Counted from the first letter of the stretch, positions 8,573 through 18,136 are shown. The stretch is DNA of 64,000 nt from Terrimicrobium sacchariphilum (GCF_001613545.1 NZ_BDCO01000002.1:496001-560000), one strand, 5' to 3'. Notes: generated by a model from the sequence alone, not told the origin. Program-made: numbers and translations.

Positions 8573-9079
8573 CTAAGTCCCGATGCTCAGCACGCCGATA
8601 TGGCAACTATCCTTTTTCAGGAAAAGGATGGTGGTTCGATCTATATCCGATGAATAGAATCTCGTGTCAGCACCTTTGGTGATTTGATCTTCCAGCGGTG
8701 ATGGTGTTTGAGAAGTGTACTCATGATTCACTTTGGATTGTCGGGTGAGTTCCTGGCACTTCTCGTAAACCTCCTTAAAGGTTCCTTCATCGAGCGCGAT
8801 CAAACCGAGATAGGACGGGCCGTCTATCCACCCGCTATAGTCAGCGTATTCGTCCAGGACTTGAGCTTTTGACGCAATATTCACTCCCGTAGTCTGTTCG
8901 ACGAGCGCGACCAACTGGGATTCGCCATCCGGTTTTTGCCAGTGAAAGGAGGTGTCTTCGCTCTGGCGGTGCCACTGTCGAAAGGTTTCGATGCATGGCC
9001 AAAGATAAAACGCGGCAATGGATGCGGCTGCTACTATGAGGAAGCCAAATCCGAGGGCAATTTTACGGATTTTCTTCAC
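8573..9079 (-). CDS. Hypothetical membrane-anchored protein, low GC
   Basis: I do not recognise this family. The 168-residue product has a basic N-terminus (KKIRKIALG) and one strong hydrophobic stretch at about residues 7-28, then a soluble domain rich in polar residues, so it is probably anchored in the inner membrane with the domain in the periplasm. The start is a GTG at 9079; no good ribosome binding site is visible. Base composition is clearly poorer in GC (about half) than the surrounding genes, which suggests a recently acquired or orphan gene. It ends 7 bp from the convergent mtnN stop. Confidence 0.6.
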   Translation of the reverse strand: MKKIRKIALGFGFLIVAAASIAAFYLWPCIETFRQWHRQSEDTSFHWQKPDGESQLVALVEQTTGVNIASKAQVLDEYADYSGWIDGPSYLGLIALDEGTFKEVYEKCQELTRQSKVNHEYTSQTPSPLEDQITKGADTRFYSSDIDRTTILFLKKDSCHIGVLSIGT

Positions 9080-9134
9080 ATTTGGATCGGCGGAAAAAGT
9101 TTCCTAAGTGGCTTCGGGTGAATATACTGGCGGC

Positions 9135-9341
9135 ATGAGCACAGGACAAGGTTCCGCTGGAAACGTGATCGCAGCCCTCGCGAGTTTTTTCATTCCCGGG
9201 CTCGGGCAGCTCATTCAAGGGCGTCCCCTCCGCGCGCTGATCTTCTTTCTCGCGGCGGCGGCGCTGTGGGTCATCATGCTCGGCTGGATCATTCACATCT
9301 GGGCGATCATCGACGCGGCGTTGTGGAAGCCCAAATCCTAG
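9135..9341 (+). CDS. Small membrane protein, TM2-like
   Basis: A 68-residue protein with two hydrophobic helices separated by the short basic turn QGRPLRAL. The segment ASFFIPGLGQLIQGR resembles the first helix of TM2-type and related small membrane proteins. Nothing points to a specific role. The ATG at 9135 is chosen because upstream in-frame codons add only unlikely sequence. It is followed after 17 bp by the aldehyde dehydrogenase gene and may be cotranscribed with it. Confidence 0.65.
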   Translation: MSTGQGSAGNVIAALASFFIPGLGQLIQGRPLRALIFFLAAAALWVIMLGWIIHIWAIIDAALWKPKS

Positions 9342-9358
9342 CGTAAGCTGAGGGTGCC

Positions 9359-10834
9359 ATGAGCACCCTGGAGAATTACATCAACGGGCGCTTTGTTCCC
9401 GCCCGGGCCGGTCGCACGCGCGAATACCTCAATCCCGCCACCAACGAAGTCCTCGGGGTGGCGACGGAATCCGACGCCTCCGACGTCGAGGCAGCCATTG
9501 CGGCTGCGCGACGGGCATTTGACGATGGACCGTGGCCGACGACTCCGGCGGCGGAACGCGCGGCGCGGTTGTTCAAGCTGGCCGATCTGATTGAAAGCCA
9601 TGCCGAGGAACTGGCGAAACTCGACACGCTGAACAACGGCAAGCCGCTGCGCGAGGCACGTTACGACGCGGCGGATGCGGCGGGGTGTTTCCGGTATTAT
9701 GCCGGGCTGGCCACGAAACCCCAGGGTCAGACCTATGAGGTGGGCGATCCGAATATCGTCTCCGAGACCGTGCGCGAACCGATCGGCGTGTGTGGGCAGA
9801 TCATTCCGTGGAATTACCCGCTCCTCATGGCGGCGTGGAAACTCGCGCCCGGCCTCGCGGCAGGGAATTGCTGCATTCTGAAACCCTCGGAGCTAACCCC
9901 GGTCTCGGCGGTGCGGCTCTTTGAGCTGATCGCCGAGGTGGGTTTCCCTCCTGGCGCGGCGCAGCTGGTGCTCGGCGCGGGTGATCCGGTGGGCGCGGCT
10001 TTGGCGGAAAGTCACGCGGTCGACAAGATCGCCTTTACCGGCGGAACCGCGACGGGGCGCAAGATCATGGCCGCCGCGACGGGCAACCTGAAAAAGATCT
10101 CCCTCGAGCTGGGTGGCAAAAGTCCGAACATCCTCTTTGCCGACGCCGATCCCGAGGCTGCGCTGGAGTATGCCATGTTTGGCATCTTCGCCGGGCAGGG
10201 GGAGGTGTGCAGCGCGGGGTCGCGGTTGATTCTGGAGCGAAGCATGGCCGAGGACTTTCTGCCCCGGCTGGCGGAAGCCTGCGGGCGCATCGTGGTGGGC
10301 GACGGTCTCGACGAGGAGACGGAAATGGGTCCGCTCATCAGCCGGGCGCACCAGCGCAAGGTGCTCGATTACATCGCGGCAGGTCGGGCCGAGGGAGCGG
10401 AGCTGCTTTGTGGCGGCGGGATATACGAGGACGAGCGGGCGAGGGGGAACTACGTGCAGCCGACAGTATTCACCCAGACAACGCCCGGCATGAAAATCGT
10501 GCGCGAGGAAATCTTTGGCCCGGTGCTGGCGGTCCAGCTCTTCGATACCGAGGACGAGGCGGTCAAACTCGCCAATGACACAGTCTATGGACTGGCAGGC
10601 GCGGTCTTCACCTCCGACGGAGCGAAAGCCCGGCGGGTGATTCGCCGCCTGCGGGCCGGGATCACGTGGATCAATACGTATCATCCCACCTTCAACGAGG
10701 CTCCCTGGGGCGGGTACAAGCAAAGCGGCATCGGGCGCGAACTCGGCACCTACGGGTACGAAGCCTACACGGAGGTGAAGCAGATCAATACAAACCTTGC
10801 GCCCGGGCGGCTGGGGTGGTTCAAAGGCATCTAG
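9359..10834 (+). CDS. NAD(P)-dependent aldehyde dehydrogenase (betaine-aldehyde type)
   Basis: Oxidises an aldehyde to its acid. The 491-residue protein shows all ALDH hallmarks: [20 protein letters not shown] in the Rossmann region, GGTATGRKI, the general base Glu in LELGGKSPN, the catalytic Cys in [11 protein letters not shown], and EEIFGPVL. Overall it resembles betaine-aldehyde or gamma-aminobutyraldehyde dehydrogenases, but no choline or betaine genes are nearby, so the substrate is open. The start is the ATG at 9359; ppgK follows after 14 bp. Confidence 0.92.
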   Translation: MSTLENYINGRFVPARAGRTREYLNPATNEVLGVATESDASDVEAAIAAARRAFDDGPWPTTPAAERAARLFKLADLIESHAEELAKLDTLNNGKPLREARYDAADAAGCFRYYAGLATKPQGQTYEVGDPNIVSETVREPIGVCGQIIPWNYPLLMAAWKLAPGLAAGNCCILKPSELTPVSAVRLFELIAEVGFPPGAAQLVLGAGDPVGAALAESHAVDKIAFTGGTATGRKIMAAATGNLKKISLELGGKSPNILFADADPEAALEYAMFGIFAGQGEVCSAGSRLILERSMAEDFLPRLAEACGRIVVGDGLDEETEMGPLISRAHQRKVLDYIAAGRAEGAELLCGGGIYEDERARGNYVQPTVFTQTTPGMKIVREEIFGPVLAVQLFDTEDEAVKLANDTVYGLAGAVFTSDGAKARRVIRRLRAGITWINTYHPTFNEAPWGGYKQSGIGRELGTYGYEAYTEVKQINTNLAPGRLGWFKGI

Positions 10835-10848
10835 CAATCCCTCCCTGC

Positions 10849-11628
10849 ATGACCATACTCGGCATCGACATCGGTGGGACCGGCATCAAAGGTGCGCCGG
10901 TCGACGTGGAAACTGGCGCATTACTCGAGGAGCGTTTCCGGCTTCCGACTCCGCAACCTGCTCTGCCCAACGCAGTGGCGGACGTGGTCGGCGAAGTCGC
11001 GAAGCATTTCAACTACTCCGGTCCCGCGGGTATTACCTTTCCTGCCGTGGTCAAGAATGGCGTCACCTATACGGCGGCCAATGTGCATGAGTCGTGGATC
11101 GGTACGGATGCCGGCAAGCTTTTCTCCGAGCACATCGGCGGCCAGGCGACGGTGGTGAACGATGCGGATGCCGCAGGCATCGCGGAGATGCGGTTTGGTG
11201 CGGGTCGCGATCGCAATGGCGTCGTCATCATGCTCACGCTGGGAACGGGTATCGGCAGCGCGGTGTTTCTCGATGGCAAACTGCTTCCCAATACGGAGTT
11301 CGGCCATCTCAAGATTCGCGGCAAGGATGCCGAGAAGCGGGCTTCCGAAAAGGTACGTGAGGACAAAAAGCTCTCCTGGAAGGAGTGGGCCGACCGGATC
11401 AGTGAATATCTCCAGGAGCTGGAGAAGCTGTTTTCCCCCGACCTCTTCATCATTGGCGGCGGCGTAAGCAAGAAGGCGGACAAGTTCCTCCCCCACATCA
11501 CCACCCGCACGGAGGTGATCATCGTTCCCGCCCAGATGCGGAACGATGCGGGCATCATCGGAGCGGCTTATCTGGCTCGCGGTCAGGTGGTGGATGCCCT
11601 GCCGACCCCGTTGCAGGCAAATTCCTGA
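10849..11628 (+). CDS. ppgK: Polyphosphate glucokinase (ROK family)
   Basis: Phosphorylates glucose using polyphosphate (and often ATP). The 259-residue protein starts [12 protein letters not shown], the phosphate-binding loop of the ROK/ASKHA fold, and continues with [17 protein letters not shown] (catalytic Asp), [14 protein letters not shown] and [18 protein letters not shown]. The last segment, together with [19 protein letters not shown], is characteristic of PPGK rather than ordinary glucokinase. The zinc-binding cysteine motif of other ROK kinases is absent, as expected. Start at ATG 10849. Confidence 0.88.
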   Translation: MTILGIDIGGTGIKGAPVDVETGALLEERFRLPTPQPALPNAVADVVGEVAKHFNYSGPAGITFPAVVKNGVTYTAANVHESWIGTDAGKLFSEHIGGQATVVNDADAAGIAEMRFGAGRDRNGVVIMLTLGTGIGSAVFLDGKLLPNTEFGHLKIRGKDAEKRASEKVREDKKLSWKEWADRISEYLQELEKLFSPDLFIIGGGVSKKADKFLPHITTRTEVIIVPAQMRNDAGIIGAAYLARGQVVDALPTPLQANS

Positions 11629-11673
11629 CTTTCCTGCTGTTCTCCGGGCAAAAAACGGCTTTGTTAAAGCGCG

Positions 11674-14322
11674 ATGCCTGAAGCTCCACAGGGTACGATT
11701 TCTTTCTTCTTCACCGACATCGTCGGGAGCACGCGGCTTTGGGAGAAACACCCAAACCACATGGGCACGGCGCTGGCCCGGCACAACGACATCATCCGCG
11801 GGATCGCGGAGGGTGGCGGAGGGTATGTTTTCAAGACGGTGGGGGATTCCTTTTGTGTCGCGTTTCCCACTCCCAGGATGGCCCTGGAGGCGGCGGTGGC
11901 CGCCCAGGTGGCGCTCCTCGAAGAGGACTGGTCCTCGGTCGGGACGCTGCTGGTTCGCATGGCCGTTCACACTGGTACGGCGGAGTGGCGGGATGGCGAT
12001 TATTTTGGCGGAACGCTGAACCGCACTTCGCGCATCGAGGCGGCCGCGCATGGCGGGCAGATTCTTGTCTCGCAGGTGACGGTTGATCTGTTGGAGGACG
12101 AGAATCTGGATGTTTCCTTCCGTCCGCTCGGCAGCCATCGCCTGCGCAATCTCGACCGGCCGGAGCATCTTTATCAGGTCATCGGCAACAATCTGCCCGA
12201 CTCCTTCCCTCCGCCGAAAAGCATGGAGGTGCTGCCGAACAACCTGCCCGTGCAGACGACCAGCTTCATCGGGCGCGAGAAGGAGATGGAGGAGATTCAT
12301 GCGCTGCTCGAGCGCACGTCACTCCTGACGCTCACCGGCACCGGCGGCACGGGAAAGACCCGCCTTTCCATCGAGGTCGGCGCGAGCCTGATTCATGACT
12401 TCCGCGATGGTGTGTGGCTGGCGGAGTTTGCCCAGATCTCCGATCCGGCGCGCATTGTGGAGGTCGTGGCGACCAGCCTCGGAGTGCGCGAAGATCCCGA
12501 GCGCACCCAGCGCGAAGCCCTCGTCCAATTTCTGCGCGGCAAGACGCTCCTGCTCATTCTGGACAACTGCGAGCATGTGCTGGCCGAGGCGGCGAAGCTG
12601 GCAGCGGAGCTGCTGAGTTCCGCGCCGAATCTCAAGATCATCGCCACGAGCCGTCATTCACTCGGCATTCGCGGCGAGCAGACCTTTGCGGTGCCGCCGC
12701 TCGGGATGTTTGACGTGCGGCTGCATGAACTTAGCGGCCCGGACGTGGTGGAGCGCCTGTCGCAATACGACGCGGTGAAGCTCTTCATCGAGCGCGCCAT
12801 GGCGGTGAAGCCAGATTTCCGCGTGACGAACGAAAACGCCCCGGCTCTGGCCGAGGTATGCAGCCGCCTGGACGGCATCCCGCTTGCGATTGAGCTCGCC
12901 GCCGCCCGCGTGCGGGTGCTCGACCTGGCCCAGATTGCGTCGCGTTTGAATGACCGCTTCCGCCTTCTGCGCGGGGGCAGCCGCACCGGTTTGCCGCATC
13001 AGCAGACCCTGCAGGCGCTGATCGATTGGAGTCACGACCTGCTCTCCGAGGAGGAACGCATCGTTTTTCGCCGGATGGGAGCTTTTCTTCTGGGCCGCAG
13101 CCTCCGGGCCCTGGAGCAGGTCTGCTCCGGAGACGGCGTGGAGGAGTACGACATCCTCGACCTCCTTCAGCAGCTTGTCGACAAGTCGCTCGTTATGGTC
13201 GAGCGCGATGTGGCGGGAGAACTGCGGTACACCATGATCGAGTCGGTCTGGCAGTACGCCAAGGAGAAGCTCAAGGACTCCGGCGAGGAAACCACCGTGC
13301 GCAATCGGCATCTGAAGTTCTTTCTCGAGTATGCCGAGGAGTTGCATCCCAAGTTTGAAGGCCCCGAGCAAAAGCACTGGCTCGATGCCGGGCAGGCCGA
13401 TGCCTGGAATTTTCGTGCGGCTTTGCGCTGGGCGGTTGAATCCAGACAGGCCGAGCTTGGCTTGCGCATGATGTCATCGCTTTACCGGCTGGTCGAGGTG
13501 CGGGGGGATGTGCGGGAGGTCTACGAACTCCTTCTCAAGCTCCTGGCAGTCGACGAGGACGGTGATGGGAAGAAATATCGGGCCGATGCCGAAGTGGCGG
13601 CCGGCCGTCTGGCCTGGGCGCTCGACCGGTATGGCGAATCCCGCAAGCACTACGCCGCCGCCCGGAAGATTTACGAAGCCCTCGGAGATGAAAACGGCAT
13701 CGGTATCGTGGAAATGCTCTCAGGTTTCATCAATCGCGGCGACCAGCGTGTCGACGAATCAGAGGCCAATTTCCGCCTCGCTCTGGAGCTGGGGCGCAAG
13801 ACTGGCAATCTTTACGTGATCGCTGCATCGCAGAGCGGGCTTGGCAGCATCGCGCTGGATCGCGGTCAGCTTGAGGAGGCCAGGAAGCTCAAGGAGGAAA
13901 GTCTCGCGAACTACGAGGAGCTCGGTGACCAGTGGATCGTGGGGTTGATTCTGTGGGGAGTGGCGTGGGTCGCACTCGCCCAGGGAGACTATGCCCGCGC
14001 CAAGCAGGTCCTCGATCGCTGGGTGGCCAATGTGCGGGAACTCGGCAATCAGTGGACGCTGCCGTACATCCTCGAGGAATACGCGCAGCTGGCTTCTCGC
14101 ACAGGCAAACCTCTGCTCGCCGCCCGGATCATCGGCGCGGCTGATGCACAGAGAGAGCATTTCAGCTCCTCTTTTTCCGCCAGCGAAGCAGAGGGCCATG
14201 CCGACCTTGTTTCCCGGGTGAGGGCGGAGATTTCCGAGGAGGAGTGGGTCACGGCGCGCGAGGAAGGCCGCATCGCGACTCCCTGGGAGGTATTCCGGGA
14301 GATCGACGAGCAGCTTTCATGA
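11674..14322 (+). CDS. Class III nucleotide cyclase - STAND ATPase - TPR signalling protein
   Basis: A large multidomain signalling protein of 882 aa. Residues 1 to about 165 form a class III cyclase homology domain: FFFTDIVGSTRLWE holds the first metal Asp, KTVGDSFCVAF the second Asp and a base-contacting Lys, and LNRTSRIEAA keeps the Asn and Arg (N-x3-R) of the transition-state pair, so it is likely active. An NB-ARC/STAND-type ATPase follows, with P-loop GTGGTGKTRLS near residue 222, LLLILDNCEHV as Walker B, and IIATSRHSLG. The C-terminal 350 residues look like TPR repeats. Such proteins usually couple ligand or partner sensing to cAMP production or oligomerisation. The ferredoxin gene starts in its stop codon. 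Confidence 0.9.
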   Translation: MPEAPQGTISFFFTDIVGSTRLWEKHPNHMGTALARHNDIIRGIAEGGGGYVFKTVGDSFCVAFPTPRMALEAAVAAQVALLEEDWSSVGTLLVRMAVHTGTAEWRDGDYFGGTLNRTSRIEAAAHGGQILVSQVTVDLLEDENLDVSFRPLGSHRLRNLDRPEHLYQVIGNNLPDSFPPPKSMEVLPNNLPVQTTSFIGREKEMEEIHALLERTSLLTLTGTGGTGKTRLSIEVGASLIHDFRDGVWLAEFAQISDPARIVEVVATSLGVREDPERTQREALVQFLRGKTLLLILDNCEHVLAEAAKLAAELLSSAPNLKIIATSRHSLGIRGEQTFAVPPLGMFDVRLHELSGPDVVERLSQYDAVKLFIERAMAVKPDFRVTNENAPALAEVCSRLDGIPLAIELAAARVRVLDLAQIASRLNDRFRLLRGGSRTGLPHQQTLQALIDWSHDLLSEEERIVFRRMGAFLLGRSLRALEQVCSGDGVEEYDILDLLQQLVDKSLVMVERDVAGELRYTMIESVWQYAKEKLKDSGEETTVRNRHLKFFLEYAEELHPKFEGPEQKHWLDAGQADAWNFRAALRWAVESRQAELGLRMMSSLYRLVEVRGDVREVYELLLKLLAVDEDGDGKKYRADAEVAAGRLAWALDRYGESRKHYAAARKIYEALGDENGIGIVEMLSGFINRGDQRVDESEANFRLALELGRKTGNLYVIAASQSGLGSIALDRGQLEEARKLKEESLANYEELGDQWIVGLILWGVAWVALAQGDYARAKQVLDRWVANVRELGNQWTLPYILEEYAQLASRTGKPLLAARIIGAADAQREHFSSSFSASEAEGHADLVSRVRAEISEEEWVTAREEGRIATPWEVFREIDEQLS

Positions 14323-14669
14323 GCGGGGACTATCCGGCTCGCGCCAAGATCCCTCGCTGTGAGATCGAGCGCGCGCAACGACATCTTTTCATCTGCCTCG
14401 GGCCGGATTGCTGCGACGCTTCGGCTTCTGCACCGCTCTGGGATTTTCTCAAGGCTCGCTGTCGTACCCTGAGAGTCCCCGTGCTGAGAACCAAGGCGGC
14501 GTGCCTGCGGGTTTGCTCCGGTGGACCGTGGCTGGTGGTTTACCCGGAGGGAATCTGGTACGGAGGGCTGACCGAGGAGCGCCTGGAGCGCATCCTGGTC
14601 GAACATGTCGAGCAGGGCAGGCCGGTGGACGAGTGGGTGGTGGCCCGAACGTCTGTGGAGTGCTGCTAG
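14319..14669 (+). CDS. Thioredoxin-like [2Fe-2S] ferredoxin
   Basis: A 116-residue protein of the shethna/thioredoxin-fold 2Fe-2S ferredoxin family, similar to NuoE-like small ferredoxins. The probable cluster cysteines are in FICLGPDCCDAS and ACLRVCSGGPWLVVYPEG; the spacing and the trailing GP-x-x-x-VYPEG are typical. It carries electrons in the cytoplasm for an unknown partner. The ATG overlaps the stop of the cyclase-STAND gene by 4 bp, so the two are translationally coupled. The C-terminal VECC adds two further cysteines. Confidence 0.82.
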   Translation: MSGDYPARAKIPRCEIERAQRHLFICLGPDCCDASASAPLWDFLKARCRTLRVPVLRTKAACLRVCSGGPWLVVYPEGIWYGGLTEERLERILVEHVEQGRPVDEWVVARTSVECC

Positions 14670-14757
14670 GATCGGCCGACCTCTTCTGGTCGAGCCTGGG
14701 GACGGCAAGGAAACATTCCCTGCGAAAAATGATTTCGACGCGGCGGCCCGAGGTTGT

Positions 14758-15846
14758 ATGGTGCGGGCCGTGGCTGCGATGGTGGAACTCCGCTCGATAA
14801 GTAAGGTCTTCGGGAATTTCACGGCATTGCAGGAGGTGAGCTTTGAGATCAAGGAAGGCGAGTTCATGACCTTCCTTGGGCCATCCGGATGTGGAAAGAC
14901 CACATGTCTGCGCCTGATCAGCGGTTTTGACACGCCGACGAAGGGACAGGTTTTTATCGGCGGGAAGGATGTGACCTTCGATCCACCGTATCGCCGCGAC
15001 GTGAATCAGGTTTTCCAAAGTTACGCCCTGTTTCCGCATCTCACCATCGCCGACAACATCGCCTTTGGCCTGCGGATGAAAAAAGTGCCCTCCGCCGAGA
15101 TCAAGCGGCGCGTGGACAATGTGATCGGAATGACCGCGCTCGAGCAGTTCGTCCATCGCAAGCCCGCCCAGCTTTCCGGCGGCCAGCGCCAGCGCGTGGC
15201 CCTGGCACGGGCGATCGTCTGTGAACCCAAGGTCTTGCTGCTGGACGAACCGTTGAGCGCCCTGGATGCAAAGTTGCGCACGCAGATGCGGGTCGAGCTC
15301 AAGCAACTCCAGAAGAAGCTCGGCATCACCTTTATCTTTGTGACCCACGATCAGGAGGAGGCTCTCACCATGAGTGACCGCGTCGCTGTGCTCAACAACG
15401 GGCGGGTCGAGCAGATCGGCACAGTGAACGAGATTTATTACAAGCCGGCCACCCGGTTTGTGGCGACGTTCATCGGGGAGACCAACATCATCGAGGCGAC
15501 GGTGCTCAGTCGTGGCTCTCGCACCGTCCGGTGCCGCCTGGAAGGCGGGCTGGAGCTCGAGGTGGCAAGCGTCGATCCGACCCACGAGGGAAAAATTCTC
15601 CTCTCGCTGCGTCCGGAGAAGGTCCGCCTCTCCCGGAACAAGCCCGAGGGCAGGAATGTTTTTCCCGGTCGGATATCCGCTGAGATTTTCAAGGGAGCTG
15701 TCGATGATATCACCCTCGTCGTCGAGGGTGGGCTGGAATTGGGAGCCTTGCTGACCAATGATGGCCAGGAGGAATACGATTTTCACGAAGGCGAAAGCGT
15801 CTTCTGCCGTATTCAGCCCGAGGATATCAATATTGTCGCCAGCTGA
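14758..15846 (+). CDS. PotA-like ABC transporter ATP-binding protein
   Basis: An ATPase of the polyamine/iron/putrescine importer class (362 aa). It has Walker A GPSGCGKTT, Q-loop NQVFQSYALFPH, signature LSGGQRQRVALARA, Walker B VLLLDEPLSALDAK, H-loop FVTHDQEEALT, and a C-terminal TOBE-type regulatory domain. Closest in look is PotA of spermidine/putrescine import. No permease or binding-protein genes are next to it, so its partners must be elsewhere. The start at ATG 14758 follows a GAGG element; an internal ATG at 14779 (MVELRSISKVFG) is an alternative and fits the usual family start better. Confidence 0.9.
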   Translation: MVRAVAAMVELRSISKVFGNFTALQEVSFEIKEGEFMTFLGPSGCGKTTCLRLISGFDTPTKGQVFIGGKDVTFDPPYRRDVNQVFQSYALFPHLTIADNIAFGLRMKKVPSAEIKRRVDNVIGMTALEQFVHRKPAQLSGGQRQRVALARAIVCEPKVLLLDEPLSALDAKLRTQMRVELKQLQKKLGITFIFVTHDQEEALTMSDRVAVLNNGRVEQIGTVNEIYYKPATRFVATFIGETNIIEATVLSRGSRTVRCRLEGGLELEVASVDPTHEGKILLSLRPEKVRLSRNKPEGRNVFPGRISAEIFKGAVDDITLVVEGGLELGALLTNDGQEEYDFHEGESVFCRIQPEDINIVAS

Positions 15847-16117
15847 GTGTCGCTTTTTGCGACCTTTGTTCCCCGATTTCCCCTCTCAATTCCCTTCCGC
15901 GTCGAGGGAAGGTGTATTCCCTCCTGCGAGGATGTCCAAAGAGTGACAATCGGTGTTCGGATTTGTTCAAAAAGAATGTGAAAAAAGCTTTGACGGGGGG
16001 GCTGTGCCTTACTAAGACCTTGGCACATAACGTGCTGAAAGGCGTTACCATGCTTTTTTGCATGAGTAGTCAGGGGTGAGCCGCAAGGTGCATTCGATGG
16101 CTGCAAAACCAAAAACA

Positions 16118-16123
16118 AAGGAG
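16118..16123 (+). promoter_or_regulatory. Strong ribosome binding site for the porin-like gene
   Basis: AAGGAG lies 9 nt before the ATG at 16133 and is the best Shine-Dalgarno sequence in the window, where most genes have weak ones. The 286-bp leader (15847-16132) is AT-richer than its surroundings and contains the small palindrome CATGC-T6-GCATG near 16050. A TTGACG hexamer at 15990-15995 could be a -35 element, but no well-spaced -10 box was found. The arrangement suggests high expression. Confidence 0.7.
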
Positions 16124-16132
16124 AACTACAAA

Positions 16133-17005
16133 ATGAAACTAGCTACCAAGATTGTTGCCGCAGTCGGAATGGCAGCGATGCTGGCCAACCAGCCGCTCCT
16201 CGCCGGTGATGGCAAGACCTTCAAAGAGAAAGTGGTCGTCGAAGAGGAAAAGAAGTGGTGGGGCGCGTCCCTCAGCACCGGTTGGGACAGCCTTTACATG
16301 TTCCGCGGTGTGAACATTCTTCGCTTCGACAGCGATGGCACCAAGCAGTCCTACGGCTCGAGCCTCTACTGGACTGACCTCAACGCCACGTGGAACATCA
16401 CTGATAACGATTTCCTCACCGTTGGCACCTGGATGGCCTTCGGTCTCACCAAGAGCGTCTACAAGGAACTCGATGTGTACACCTCGTATACCCACAACTT
16501 CGGCAACCTCGCGGTTAGCCTCGGGTACACGTTCTACTACTACATCAGCTCCCAGCTCTATCAGAACGAGTTGAACGCCAAGGTTGCGTACACCTTCGAG
16601 TTGCCCGCTGGCATCACGATCACGCCGTCCTTGACCTACTACTTCAACGTTGGTCCTGACTTCCGTAACTTCGACTCCTGGACGGGCGCTGTGAACTCGG
16701 CTTCCAGCTACCTCCTGGCTCGCATCGACGGTGCAGTACCGCTCTACAAGGACGTTCTGTCCCTGACCCCGTGGTTCGCCTTCGGCACCTCGTTCGACTA
16801 CAACCCGCAGACGTCCGACAACGCCAACGGCTTCAACTTCTACACTGGTGCTAACAACATCGAGTTCGGTCTCGGTCTCCCGATCAAGATCAACGACATG
16901 ATCACCCTGTACGGCTACGGCGCCTACAGCTATCAGTGGGAAGGCCTCCTCGGCACCGAACCCAGCACCTTCTGGGGCGGCGCGAAGGTCACCTTCTCGT
17001 TCTAA
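16133..17005 (+). CDS. Outer-membrane beta-barrel protein, TorF/porin-like
   Basis: A 290-residue secreted protein with a signal peptide (MKLATKIVAAVGMAAMLANQ, cleavage probably after LLAG or nearby). The mature part is made of alternating hydrophobic and polar residues with many Tyr, Trp and Phe, as in beta-barrel strands, and it ends in Phe (GAKVTFSF), the outer-membrane insertion signal. The opening GASLSTGWDSLYMFRG resembles TorF-type putative porins. The strong ribosome binding site, pronounced use of C-ending codons and its own terminator suggest an abundant protein. Substrate unknown. Confidence 0.82.
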   Translation: MKLATKIVAAVGMAAMLANQPLLAGDGKTFKEKVVVEEEKKWWGASLSTGWDSLYMFRGVNILRFDSDGTKQSYGSSLYWTDLNATWNITDNDFLTVGTWMAFGLTKSVYKELDVYTSYTHNFGNLAVSLGYTFYYYISSQLYQNELNAKVAYTFELPAGITITPSLTYYFNVGPDFRNFDSWTGAVNSASSYLLARIDGAVPLYKDVLSLTPWFAFGTSFDYNPQTSDNANGFNFYTGANNIEFGLGLPIKINDMITLYGYGAYSYQWEGLLGTEPSTFWGGAKVTFSF

Positions 17006-17030
17006 GCTGATCAGTTAGCTGAACTTACCA

Positions 17031-17066
17031 AAAACCCTCTCCATCTCGGTGGAGAGGGTTTTTTTT
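17031..17066 (+). terminator. Rho-independent terminator
   Basis: A 12-bp stem (AAAACCCTCTCC / GGAGAGGGTTTT), 8-nt loop and a T run ending at 17066, 25 bp after the porin-like gene. It is the clearest terminator in the window. Confidence 0.95.
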
Positions 17067-17116
17067 GCCCTGAAATCGCGTGACTTGATGCGTCGAATGC
17101 CGATAGTCACCTGCAT

Positions 17117-18127
17117 ATGGAGGACGTCTTGCAGACCCTGGGAGTCGCCTTGGGGCTGGCCGCTCTGGCAGGGCTGAATCTTTATCTCACGGTTTTCGCG
17201 GCCGGATTGGCGATTCACTTTAGCTGGGTGGCCCTGCCAGCTTCCCTGCAAAGCCTCCATGTGTTGGGCGATCCCTGGGTGATCGTCGTGGCAGGGATAC
17301 TTTATTTTCTGGAGTTCTGGGCTGACAAGGTGCCCTGGATCGATTCGGCGAACGATTCCGTTCATACCATCATCCGGCCCATTGGCGGAGCCTTGCTGGC
17401 CGTCCTTGCTCTTGGGGATGCGCATCCCACGGTGAAGGTGGTGGCGGCGCTGCTGGCCGGCGGGGTCACCCTCTCGGCTCACGCGGCCAAGGCGGGAGCC
17501 CGTCTCGTGGCCAATACATCGCCGGAGCCGATTTCCAATATCGGGCTCAGCCTGGGAGAGGATGCGGTCGTGCTGGGAGGCCTCACGCTGGTGGCATGGT
17601 ATCCCATCGTTGCCCTCATCGTGACGGTGGCGGCGATCGTGGTGATATGGGTGGTCCTGCCGAAGCTCATGCGCTCGGTGCGCGCCACGAGCTGGCTGGC
17701 CTGGCGCAAGCTCAACGAGCCGGCCGAGGGCGGCGATGACGATAATATTTTCCGCAAGATCCCCGGTCCTTGCGAGTTGCTCCTGAGGCGGGCGCATGCC
17801 ACGACGGAGGGGTTTACCGTGGCCGTTCCGTGCATCAGTGGAGGAGGACCTCGACTGCCGCGCAATGTGTTCGGCTGGCTCATTCGTTTCGAGGGCGGGC
17901 GGCTCTTTTTTGTTGGGCCGCGGCGGTTTGGCCCCATCGTGGTGGAGATCGGTCTTGAGGGGCGCGATATCCTGCGGGAGTCTCGTTTTCTTTCGGAGCG
18001 TCTGCTCATCTCCGGGCCCTCGACGACGAATGTCTTTCTTTTCGAGCGTGGTCACCGGGTGCTCTGCGATCGACTGGCCGATGCATTGAAGCCCCTCCCT
18101 GCGGTGGAGCCGGAGTTGATCCCATAG
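17117..18127 (+). CDS. DUF4126 domain membrane protein
   Basis: A 336-residue protein. The first 200 residues are hydrophobic with about six helices and match the DUF4126 pattern (GLNLYLTVFAAGLA, LYFLEFWADKVPWIDSANDSVHT, GGALLAVLAL, ANTSPEPISNI). The role of that domain is unknown. The last 130 residues are a soluble extension containing IRFEGGRLFFVGPRRFGP, which I do not recognise and which is absent in short family members. The start is ATG 17117. The next gene starts 9 bp after its stop, so both probably belong to one transcript. Confidence 0.82.
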   Translation: MEDVLQTLGVALGLAALAGLNLYLTVFAAGLAIHFSWVALPASLQSLHVLGDPWVIVVAGILYFLEFWADKVPWIDSANDSVHTIIRPIGGALLAVLALGDAHPTVKVVAALLAGGVTLSAHAAKAGARLVANTSPEPISNIGLSLGEDAVVLGGLTLVAWYPIVALIVTVAAIVVIWVVLPKLMRSVRATSWLAWRKLNEPAEGGDDDNIFRKIPGPCELLLRRAHATTEGFTVAVPCISGGGPRLPRNVFGWLIRFEGGRLFFVGPRRFGPIVVEIGLEGRDILRESRFLSERLLISGPSTTNVFLFERGHRVLCDRLADALKPLPAVEPELIP

Positions 18128-18136
18128 CCAGTCGTC

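Noticed and set aside
15990-16015. Sigma-70 promoter for the porin-like gene
   Set aside because: TTGACG is a good -35 element, but the best -10-like sequence (TACTAA) is only 14 bp away, which is too short to support the call.
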